Below are positions 16,296-23,415 of a stretch of 45,439 nucleotides of DNA, one piece after another (positions within the stretch are counted from its first letter, which is position 1; every line of letters starts with the position of its first letter). The stretch is from Flavobacteriales bacterium (GTDB taxonomy: Bacteria; Bacteroidota; Bacteroidia; Flavobacteriales_D; Crocinitomicaceae). Where the stretch lies: positions 1 to 45,439 of the forward strand of contig CANLAQ010000019.1 of the NCBI GenBank assembly GCA_947488235.1, read 5' to 3'. The notes beneath the pieces were generated by a model. The model did no database searches. It saw nothing but the letters and a program-made list of their open reading frames with translations, and was not told the origin of the DNA. A program made the position numbers and the translations under genes.

Positions 16296-19200
16296 ATGAT
16301 GCGTTGCTTGCTTGGCATTTTCTTTATTACCTGTACTTTTTTTGGATATTCCCAAGAAAGCTCTCTGCGTCAAAAAAAAATAATCTGCTCCAATAAACAG
16401 ATTCAAATAGACACCCTAAGTATTTATCCCAATTCCTTTTTTGCCCTCTATCGCGGCGACACCTTGCCTTCCTCTAGCTATTATTTATCAGCGAGTTCCG
16501 CGCAATTCAAGCTATTGATAAATATCACAGATTCGCTGGAAATCACCTATCGCGTACTTCCTTTTAATTTATCTAAATCCATGCAGCGCTTTGATTCGAC
16601 TGTATTATTTAAAAGGGGAATTGATGAAAGGGAAAAATTTCAAATTATTACTTCCTATAGTGTTAATGATGTTTTTGGTGGGCAAGAATTGAATAAAAAC
16701 GGTAGTGTTTCGCGTGGTGTGAGTTTTGGAAACAGTCAGGATCTAGGGATAAACTCAGCTTTGAATCTTGAATTATCTGGAAATCTTGCGCCAAATTTAA
16801 AACTCCTCGCTGTGGTGTCTGATGCCAATATTCCAATTCAAGCAGACGGAAACACCAATAAATTACAAGAATTTGATCAAGTATTCATTCAAGTTTACAA
16901 TGATGAACTCAAACTAAGTGTGGGGGATTTTTGGCTTTCCAAACCCCAAGGCTACTTTATGTCTTACAAAAAAAGAGCTCAAGGACTCACCAATGAATAC
17001 CAATTTAGAGATCAAAAAAATGGTTTGTGGCAAACACAAATTAGTGGTGCTTTATCCAAAGGTAAATTTAACCGACAGATTATTCAAGGTTTAGAAGGGA
17101 ATCAAGGTCCGTATCGTTTAAATGGTAGTGAAAACGAACCCTTCATTATCATTTTAGCGGGAACAGAACGCGTTTTTATAGATGGAAAACAATTGGAGAG
17201 AGGGCAAGCATACGACTACACCATTGATTACAATTCATCTGAATTAGTCTTTACTTCGCGCAATTTGATCACAAAAGACAGTAGAATAGTCGTTGAATTT
17301 CAATATTCAGATCAAAATTATGCCCGATCACTATTTCAAAGCAGCATTGTCTATACTAGAAAGAAGAACTCCTTTTGGCTCAATGCCTACAGCGAACAAG
17401 ATGCGAAAAATCAATCCTTACAACAAGACCTAAGTCCGGCGCAGAAATATTATTTAAGTCAAGTTGGGGACAATTTAACTTTAGCGCGCATTAGTAGTAT
17501 TGATTCTATAGGTTTTTTTGATAACCAAGTACTCTACAAGATGATTGATTCTTTAGGGTATGATTCTGTTTTAGTCTTTAGTGTTGATCCAGATTCAGCA
17601 GTTTATCGCAGCATTTTTCAGCAAGTTGGTGCAGGGAAAGGAGATTATGTATTAAACAATTATAATGCTGTTGGCAAAGTCTATAAATGGGTTGCGCCCA
17701 TTGGCGGGATTTCACAAGGAGATTATGCTCCTTCACGCATCATAATTACCCCTAAGCAAAAACAAATGCTTAGTGCTGGATTAAAATTAAGTCTCGCCAA
17801 TAATCTAAAACTAGAAAGCGAATTTGCATTAACAAGTAATGATTTAAACACCTATTCTAAAATAGGAAATCAAGACAACTTTGGTCTATCACAAAAAACT
17901 AAAATTCAACATGAGGTGCAATTTAAAGATAGCCTTAAAGGTTGGCGCATGGAGAGTAAGGCAGAAATTGAATTGTTAAATAGTAACTTTTCGCCTATCG
18001 AACAATACAGAAGCGTTGAATTTGATCGAGATTGGAATACACGCAATAAAGGATACCTTGGACAACAGATCATTAGTTCGATTGGTACTAAGATACTTCA
18101 AAAGAATAAAGGATTTCTTCAAATTATGGCTCAGCGTTATGATATTGGAAACAATTATAATGGACAAAGAGTTTTTTCGGATGGGAAATGGAAAAAAAAT
18201 GGCTGGGATGCCAAATGGGATGCGAGTTATTTATATTCAGCAAGCAGTGGAAATAATCCATTTATCCGACACAGAGCCACACTTTCAAAAGATTTTGGGA
18301 AGTTTAAAATTAGTTATAAAGACGATCACGAGAACAACAGATTTATTGATTCCAATCAAGTACTCAGAAACAACAGTTATCAATTTTTTGATTACGAATG
18401 CGCGCTTTCCTCAAGCGATAGCACTCAAAATTTCTTTAAATTTTACTACCGAGAACGCTACGATATGCGCTCCGATAGTATCCGCTTAAAAGGCGCCGCA
18501 AAGGCGCAAACCATTGGGGGCGAAATCACCTTAAAAAAACTAAAAAATCAAAGATTAAATCTGATCGGTGGCTATCGAATTTTAGGTATAAAAGATACGG
18601 CCTTGATTCAGCAAACACCAGAAAATTCCTTGATTGGAAGAGTTGACTACGAAGCAAAGTGGTTTAAAAACGCCTTGACTTGGAGCACTTTTTATGAAAT
18701 TGGCTCTGGATTGGAACAACAAAGGACCTTTATCTATATTCAAGTAAATGATGGACAAGGAGTTTATACTTGGATTGATTACAACAACGATAACATAAAA
18801 GATTTAAACGAATTTGAAATCGCACAATATGTAGATCAAGCGAGCTATATTAGAGTTTTCACTCCAAGCAATAACTACACCAAGACCTACACCAATGAGG
18901 TCAATCAAAGTATCTTTTGGAGACCTGAAAAATTATGGTCCAAGAAAAAAGGTGTACTACAATTACTCTCTAAATTTTCTAACCAAACCCGTTGGAGAAT
19001 CAATAAGAAAATAAACTCCTTCGAGGCTAAAAATTTATTTAATCCTTTTAGTGCCGAAATATCAGATTTGAACCTACTCAGCACGAGCGCTCTTTTGAGA
19101 AACTCCATTTATTTTAACCGAACCTCCAATCGAATCAATGCAGAGTACACCTTCCAAGACAGTAAAAACAAAACCTTGCTTGCTTCGGGATTTGATGCAA

Positions 19201-19730
19201 GAAGTAACCAAATGCATGAACTATTTTGTCGATGGAATATCATTCCAACCTTAAGTCTTGAAATTAAGGCACAGAGTGGACTCAAAACTGCCTTGGCAGA
19301 TTATACAAGTGGAAGAAATTATCAAATCAACTACACTCTTTTAGAATCCAGTATCATGTTGCAGCCATCAACAAATTACAGATTTAGTATTGATGGGCGA
19401 ATCGGTCAAAAAAATAATAATCCTATATACACAAGTGCCCAATGCAACATTAAGGAAATTGGTGGGACCTTTAAATACAACCAAACCGACAAGGGTAGTT
19501 TTCAAGGAACACTCAAATACATTAACATGACCTATACTGGAACACTTAATGGTGCAGTAGCATACGAAATGATGGAATCCCTTCGTCCAGGAGTAAATTA
19601 TACTTGGAACATGAGTTATCAGCGTACTTTATCTAAAAACTTACAATTGAATCTGCAGTACATCGGTAGAAAATCTGAAGGAATAAGACCAGTGCATAGC
19701 GGAAGTATGGAAATTCGTGCTTATTTTTAA
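16296..19730 (+). CDS. Large predicted outer-membrane protein, conserved in Bacteroidota, function unknown
   Basis: A 1144-residue protein with a signal peptide ending FFGYSQ (about 1-20). The N-terminal third has the strand GSVSRGVSFGNSQDL near 136-150, DANIPIQADGNTNKLQEFDQ near 176-195 and VGDFWLSKPQGYFMSYKK near 208-225. From memory, this block also occurs in large SprA-like outer-membrane proteins of the phylum. The C-terminal two thirds consist of alternating amphipathic strands (for example SKFSNQTRWRINKK, LQLNLQYIGRKSEG) ending EIRAYF, typical of a large beta-barrel. I cannot assign a transport substrate. Two adjacent ATGs (16296, 16299) give the start. The truncated hemoglobin gene follows after three bases and should be co-transcribed. 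Confidence 0.75.
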   Translation: MMRCLLGIFFITCTFFGYSQESSLRQKKIICSNKQIQIDTLSIYPNSFFALYRGDTLPSSSYYLSASSAQFKLLINITDSLEITYRVLPFNLSKSMQRFDSTVLFKRGIDEREKFQIITSYSVNDVFGGQELNKNGSVSRGVSFGNSQDLGINSALNLELSGNLAPNLKLLAVVSDANIPIQADGNTNKLQEFDQVFIQVYNDELKLSVGDFWLSKPQGYFMSYKKRAQGLTNEYQFRDQKNGLWQTQISGALSKGKFNRQIIQGLEGNQGPYRLNGSENEPFIIILAGTERVFIDGKQLERGQAYDYTIDYNSSELVFTSRNLITKDSRIVVEFQYSDQNYARSLFQSSIVYTRKKNSFWLNAYSEQDAKNQSLQQDLSPAQKYYLSQVGDNLTLARISSIDSIGFFDNQVLYKMIDSLGYDSVLVFSVDPDSAVYRSIFQQVGAGKGDYVLNNYNAVGKVYKWVAPIGGISQGDYAPSRIIITPKQKQMLSAGLKLSLANNLKLESEFALTSNDLNTYSKIGNQDNFGLSQKTKIQHEVQFKDSLKGWRMESKAEIELLNSNFSPIEQYRSVEFDRDWNTRNKGYLGQQIISSIGTKILQKNKGFLQIMAQRYDIGNNYNGQRVFSDGKWKKNGWDAKWDASYLYSASSGNNPFIRHRATLSKDFGKFKISYKDDHENNRFIDSNQVLRNNSYQFFDYECALSSSDSTQNFFKFYYRERYDMRSDSIRLKGAAKAQTIGGEITLKKLKNQRLNLIGGYRILGIKDTALIQQTPENSLIGRVDYEAKWFKNALTWSTFYEIGSGLEQQRTFIYIQVNDGQGVYTWIDYNNDNIKDLNEFEIAQYVDQASYIRVFTPSNNYTKTYTNEVNQSIFWRPEKLWSKKKGVLQLLSKFSNQTRWRINKKINSFEAKNLFNPFSAEISDLNLLSTSALLRNSIYFNRTSNRINAEYTFQDSKNKTLLASGFDARSNQMHELFCRWNIIPTLSLEIKAQSGLKTALADYTSGRNYQINYTLLESSIMLQPSTNYRFSIDGRIGQKNNNPIYTSAQCNIKEIGGTFKYNQTDKGSFQGTLKYINMTYTGTLNGAVAYEMMESLRPGVNYTWNMSYQRTLSKNLQLNLQYIGRKSEGIRPVHSGSMEIRAYF

Positions 19731-19733
19731 AAA

Positions 19734-20081
19734 ATGAGAGACATACAAACAAGGGCGGATATTGAGGAATTTATCACCTTATTTTACGGTAAAGTTGCTA
19801 AAGATCCGGATCTAGCTCCTTTTTTTGTCAATATAGACTGGGAAAAACACCTTCCTCAAATGATTCATTTTTGGTGTTTCGCGCTCCTAGACGAACCTGG
19901 TTATACGACCAATGTAGTCGAAAAACACCTGAATATGCCCTTAAAAGCAGCACATTTCAGTACTTGGTTAGCCTATTTTAACGAAACCATAGATACGCTT
20001 TTTAGCGGAGAAAAAGCAGAAGCTGCCAAACAAAGAGCTGCAGTGATTGGGTGGACTATTCAAAGTAAAGTTGAAAAGTAA
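19734..20081 (+). CDS. Group III truncated hemoglobin
   Basis: A 115-residue cytosolic heme protein of the truncated hemoglobin group III. The proximal histidine is H74 in AAHFSTWLAYF, and the distal-side residues F17/Y18 occur in ITLFYGKV. The central stretch HLPQMIHFWCFALLDEPGY contains the conserved tryptophan W47. It is slightly shorter than typical members (about 130). Known relatives bind oxygen and handle nitric oxide or reactive species. It starts three bases after the 1144-residue outer-membrane gene and is followed directly by the repeat island. The functional link between the two is not known. Confidence 0.9.
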   Translation: MRDIQTRADIEEFITLFYGKVAKDPDLAPFFVNIDWEKHLPQMIHFWCFALLDEPGYTTNVVEKHLNMPLKAAHFSTWLAYFNETIDTLFSGEKAEAAKQRAAVIGWTIQSKVEK

Positions 20082-20088
20082 AGAAGGT

Positions 20089-20393
20089 CCTCCCCCTTCA
20101 TCCCCCTCCAAAGTGGGAAACTTTATTTTTTTTGTAAATAATAACATTCTATTTTAGACCTTGCAACAGCTGGTTTTTGAAACCCATTGAATTTGGTATA
20201 TGCTAAAGCTAGCTGAAAGCTCAGTTGCCAGCATCCAAATTTGGTGGGGATTAGAAATACTTCGAATCTACTCAGAGTTGAGAAGAATATAGGTGCCTCG
20301 AAGTAAAGCGCATTGCTCAGTCAGCTCCTTTTTTTGTTACTTTTTTTTGAGCTAAAAAAAAGTAAAGAACTTTATATCTCTACTTTTTTCCGC
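20089..20393. repeat. Composite dispersed repeat, full copy A
   Basis: A 305-base sequence nearly identical to 23008-23313 (copy C) in the same orientation, with a few substitutions and small indels. It starts CCTCCCCCTTCATCCCCC, followed by a CCAA loop; the CCCCCT/AGGGGG hairpin is imperfect here (AGTGGG). Further in are the palindrome CCAAATTTGG (20235-20244) and a perfect 12-base inverted repeat at 20337-20365 (arms TTACTTTTTTTT and AAAAAAAAGTAA around GAGCT). No open frame is shared between copies, so it is non-coding. The A8/T8 stem could act as a bidirectional terminator after the hemoglobin gene. Confidence 0.85.
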
Positions 20394-20530
20394 AGATATC
20401 TACTTACTTCGGCCCTTCGACATACCTCGACAAGCTCGGCACAAGTGCTCTGGGGAGTCCAAGCTCAGCACAAGTCGCTCTATGAGCTTCTCGAAATCCA
20501 TGGTGCCCGAATTTCAATGCGCTATTCTTG
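20394..20530. repeat. GC-richer tail module of copy A
   Basis: This stretch holds two diverged 20-base units (AAGCTCGGCACAAGTGCTC near 20432 and AAGCTCAGCACAAGTCGCTC near 20461) and TTCGAC-type motifs. The module after copy C (23314-23410) contains related AGCACAAGTCGCTC sequence. It resembles the TCGAC/GAGC-rich intergenic repeats often seen in this phylum. A 72-codon open frame across it is not credible as a gene. Confidence 0.6.
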
Positions 20531-20532
20531 AT

Positions 20533-20622
20533 TAATAAAAATGTACCAACTAAACAATCCTCCCCCTTCATCCCCCTCCAAAGGGGGAAATATTATAGTT
20601 TAGACCTCGCAATAGTTAGTTT
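20533..20622. repeat. Composite repeat, truncated copy B
   Basis: Begins TAATAAAAATGTACCAACTA, as copy C does at 22981, then has the CCTCCCCCTTCATCCCCC box with an intact CCCCCT-CCAA-AGGGGG hairpin (20571-20586) and a shortened version of the GTTTAGACCT-GCAA segment. The long body and the A8/T8 hairpin are missing. It ends about 30 bases before the stop of the TonB receptor gene, which lies between copies B and C. Confidence 0.75.
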
Positions 20623-20651
20623 TGTAGGCAGAGTATTCCAAGGAAACTTCT

Positions 20652-22847
20652 TTAAAATGATGCGCCTATACTTATAAAAATAGTTCTGCCATTTCCTGGC
20701 AAAATTCCTGGTCCGGGATAACCCCCTGCTCTACGGGTTGCATATTTTTCATTGGCAATATTATTTACTCCCGCTTTTAAGTTATAGCATTCCTTAAATT
20801 TATAACTTAACGAAGCGTCCATTACCTTATAGCCTGAAAGTTTTCCTATAGTTGCTGTTGCATTTGGTAATTCAGTATTTGCTGCATCAGTAAATACCTC
20901 ACCAACACTACTTAATTGAAAGGTTGCCGAAAATCCTTTCAGATAATATGTTGCCCCAAAACGGTGTATTTGCCTCGGCGCATTTTCCACCCGCTTATTT
21001 TCAATAGATTTAGTTGGGTCGTTGCTAATCAAAGGATTATTCCACTTAACATATGTTGCATCAATGAAAGCGTTAGAGGCAAAAAAGCTAACAGTTCCAA
21101 ATTTGATGCTTTCCGTAAAAATTTTAATTGGATTAATTTCTATGTAAGATTCAATACCCTTGCTTACTGAAGTTCCTATATTTGTTTTAAAGGGAGCACC
21201 GTTTTGAGTTAGCGTTCCTATGCGGTTATCGTAATGCAGGTAGAATGCTCCCACATCAAAACTTAAGAAGTTTTTTACAGTTCCTCTATATCCCAAATCG
21301 GCGTTGAAGCCACTCGCATCTTTTAAATTTGGATCAATTATTTCAGTTGTAGCAGAAGGGGTCAATTCAGAAAATGTCACAGGTCGATACGCTAGAGAAT
21401 AGTTAGCATATAAATTTGTCTTTTGAGTAAGCATAAAATCACTCCCAATTCCATATAGGAGAAATTTCCGAAGTCTTTTTTCAGAATTAAGTATGCCACT
21501 TGAAGAAGTATTAATATAACCCTCTTTTAAATTTGCAATGTACTCGAAACGAATACCTGGGACAAGCTTCAATCGTTTACCGATTTGAAAAATATTTTCA
21601 GCAAAGAGCGCATAATTGATTGTTCCAAATTCTAAGGACCTACCATATTTTGGATCAGTAAGTGTCAGATCTAGATTACTTCCTGTTGTTCCAATACCAA
21701 GTTGATTTCTTTTTGTGTTTCCGCTGTATGCTCTTATTCCTCCCGCAAAAACAGCAGGCTTAGCAAAGAAAGCATATTTAACAGCTACACGCGCCTCAGT
21801 GCCGTAATTTTTGTAATTATCTCTATCCACTTGCCGTGGATTATAATCCAGCGTTATTGGATTGATACTGTCTTTTGTGGTAATAGATTTAGTAAACCCA
21901 ACACTATTTCGTTCAGCAATAGTTGCGAAGGATTTGATTTGCAAATTTACTAAAGGTGAAATGTCATAAATAAAAGTGAGCGATGCGACACTAAATGGTG
22001 CGCTAAACCAATTTCTTGCTCTAAATGATTGTTGACTATTTTCAGCATAATTCGCGTCAGTAAGACCTCCAGGCTGTTGACTTTTATAATTCATTTTCGT
22101 GTATTCACCTTCAATTTTAATTTTTTTTGTTAGTTGATAGTTGGCTGAAAAATATCCTGTATAAATACTGTAACGACTATTATTTCGCCATCCATCAGCG
22201 ACACGATGGTGAAGAAATCCATAATAAGAAAACTTTTTGTAAGTCCCCCCAATTGCATTGTAAGTATTAAATAAACCATAGTTTCCCATGGTTTGTTGCG
22301 TTTCATAAGAAATTGGTTTGTTTGGATTTCCTTTTTTTATTTGATAATTGATTACGCCTCCAAATTGCGGCCCAAATTGTAGAGATGCCGCTCCCCTTGT
22401 TACTTCAATTTTTTTCAAAGCTTCCATAGGTGGAGTATAATAGGTTTCAGGATATCCAAAAACCTCTGAACTTATATCATATCCATTCTGCCTAACATTA
22501 AATTCCCATGAACGATTTGGACTCAATCCTCTTGCCGCTACACCAGCTTGAATACCTGAACCATCATTTTCCCAGATACTCATACCAGGAACCTTCGCAA
22601 AAACCTGACGGGTATTATTGGTACTTAAGTCCGCATTAATTTTATCTAACTGTATTACTTCCGTTTTTTTTCCTGCATAAATAACATTTTCTTTTAAGTC
22701 TGGCATGCGCTCCACTTCGCCCAGAGATTTATTTTCTATTATGGTAACTTCTCTAAAGATGAATTTTTTAATGGAATCTTTTTTTTGAGCATATACTGCG
22801 GGAAATGCTAAAATAATAAGGAAACTAAGTAATAGATTTTTTTTCAT
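20652..22847 (-). CDS. TonB-dependent outer-membrane receptor, FecA-like
   Basis: A 731-residue receptor. Signal peptide 1-20 (MKKNLLLSFLIILAFPAVYA). The plug domain spans about 50-170, with TRQVFAKVPGMSIWEND, GVAARGLSPNRSWEFNVRQN and the conserved ITRGA-like IEVTRGAASLQFGPQFGG. The barrel follows, ending NNIANEKYATRRAGGYPGPG and the terminal phenylalanine of GASF. The layout resembles ferric-citrate/siderophore receptors; the ligand is not determined. An ATG at 22904 extends the frame by 19 residues, but it lies inside the predicted promoter and would bury the signal peptide, so the ATG at 22847 is chosen. No ABC transporter, TonB or anti-sigma gene is adjacent. The gene is bracketed by direct copies of the composite repeat. 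Confidence 0.9.
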   Translation of the reverse strand: MKKNLLLSFLIILAFPAVYAQKKDSIKKFIFREVTIIENKSLGEVERMPDLKENVIYAGKKTEVIQLDKINADLSTNNTRQVFAKVPGMSIWENDGSGIQAGVAARGLSPNRSWEFNVRQNGYDISSEVFGYPETYYTPPMEALKKIEVTRGAASLQFGPQFGGVINYQIKKGNPNKPISYETQQTMGNYGLFNTYNAIGGTYKKFSYYGFLHHRVADGWRNNSRYSIYTGYFSANYQLTKKIKIEGEYTKMNYKSQQPGGLTDANYAENSQQSFRARNWFSAPFSVASLTFIYDISPLVNLQIKSFATIAERNSVGFTKSITTKDSINPITLDYNPRQVDRDNYKNYGTEARVAVKYAFFAKPAVFAGGIRAYSGNTKRNQLGIGTTGSNLDLTLTDPKYGRSLEFGTINYALFAENIFQIGKRLKLVPGIRFEYIANLKEGYINTSSSGILNSEKRLRKFLLYGIGSDFMLTQKTNLYANYSLAYRPVTFSELTPSATTEIIDPNLKDASGFNADLGYRGTVKNFLSFDVGAFYLHYDNRIGTLTQNGAPFKTNIGTSVSKGIESYIEINPIKIFTESIKFGTVSFFASNAFIDATYVKWNNPLISNDPTKSIENKRVENAPRQIHRFGATYYLKGFSATFQLSSVGEVFTDAANTELPNATATIGKLSGYKVMDASLSYKFKECYNLKAGVNNIANEKYATRRAGGYPGPGILPGNGRTIFISIGASF

Positions 22848-22891
22848 TAATGAATATTTAATTGGAATTTGGCTGCTTTTATTTACAGGTG

Positions 22892-22922
22892 CAAAGTAAG
22901 GCATCGATTATAATATTAACAA
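22892..22922 (-). promoter_or_regulatory. Predicted promoter of the TonB receptor
   Basis: On the minus strand TTG (22922-22920), a 20-base spacer and TTACTTTG (22899-22892), one mismatch from TAnnTTTG. The predicted start near 22887 leaves about a 40-base leader to the ATG at 22847 and puts the upstream ATG (22904) outside the transcript. Confidence 0.6.
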
Positions 22923-22940
22923 TACCTAAAACAAGGTATT
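22921..22940. promoter_or_regulatory. Operator-like dyad overlapping the receptor -33 element
   Basis: AATACCT (22921-22927), six bases, AGGTATT (22934-22940): perfect seven-base arms. It overlaps the predicted -33 TTG, the position expected for a repressor site. The regulator is unknown. Confidence 0.5.
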
Positions 22941-22956
22941 TTAGAACCATTCTAAA
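22940..22956. promoter_or_regulatory. 17-base palindrome TTTAGAA-N3-TTCTAAA, possible metal-regulator site
   Basis: Perfect seven-base arms around CCA, directly next to the previous dyad, with a further CTAAAT (22952-22957)/ATTTAG (22967-22972) pair continuing upstream. The TTTAGAA-N3-TTCTAAA form resembles Fur-superfamily operators such as the Irr/ICE box of alphaproteobacteria (recalled, not checked). Iron or heme control of the receptor is the natural hypothesis. Confidence 0.5.
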
Positions 22957-22980
22957 TAAAGATTCAATTTAGTTAAGCTG

Positions 22981-23313
22981 TAATAAAAAAATGCACCAAC
23001 TAAAAACCCTCCCCCTTCATCCCCCTCCAAAGGGGGGGGGACTTTATTTTTTTGTAAATAATAACATTCTATCTTAGATCTTGCAACAGCAGGTTTTTGA
23101 AACCCATTGAATTTGGTATATGCTAAAGCTAGCTGAAAGCTCAGTTGCCAGCATCCAAATTTGGTAAGGATTGAAAATACTTCGAATCTACTCAGAGTTG
23201 AGAAGAATATAGGTGCGTCGAAGTAAAGCGCATTGCTCAGTCAGCTCCTTTTTTTGTTACTTTTTTTTGAGCTAAAAAAAAGTAAATAACTTTATATCTC
23301 TACTTTTTTCCGC
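22981..23313. repeat. Composite dispersed repeat, full copy C
   Basis: Same orientation as copies A and B. The first 27 bases match the start of copy B; 23008-23313 is near-identical to copy A. It includes the CCCCCT-CCAA-AGGGGG hairpin extended to a ten-G run (23032-23041 region), the CCAAATTTGG palindrome and the perfect A8/T8 inverted repeat at 23257-23285. It lies between the TonB receptor promoter and the 3' end of mfd. Confidence 0.85.
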
Positions 23314-23410
23314 GCATCTCGACTTGCTCTGCACAAGTGTCAAAGCACAAGTCGCTCGATGTGCTCTTGAAAGTGGATCGAGCGGAGTCGAGAGACACGA
23401 TAGATCAAGA
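23314..23410. repeat. Tail module of copy C with TCTCGACT/AGTCGAGA inverted ends
   Basis: TCTCGACT (23317-23324) pairs with AGTCGAGA (23386-23393), so the module can fold on itself. Inside is AGCACAAGTCGCTCGATGTG, related to the tail of copy A. It ends immediately before the mfd stop codon region. No gene is seen here. Confidence 0.6.
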
Positions 23411-23415
23411 GAAGC

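Noticed and set aside
20313..20531. A 72-codon open frame between the hemoglobin and TonB receptor genes
   Set aside because: It lies within the composite repeat and its tail, is not preserved in copy C, and its translation is low-complexity.
22848..22904. Upstream ATG for the TonB receptor adding 19 residues
   Set aside because: It falls between the -33 and -7 elements and would bury the signal peptide.
20089..23410. Insertion sequence or composite transposon around the TonB receptor
   Set aside because: No transposase, no terminal inverted repeats and no target-site duplication were seen; the repeats are non-coding and direct.
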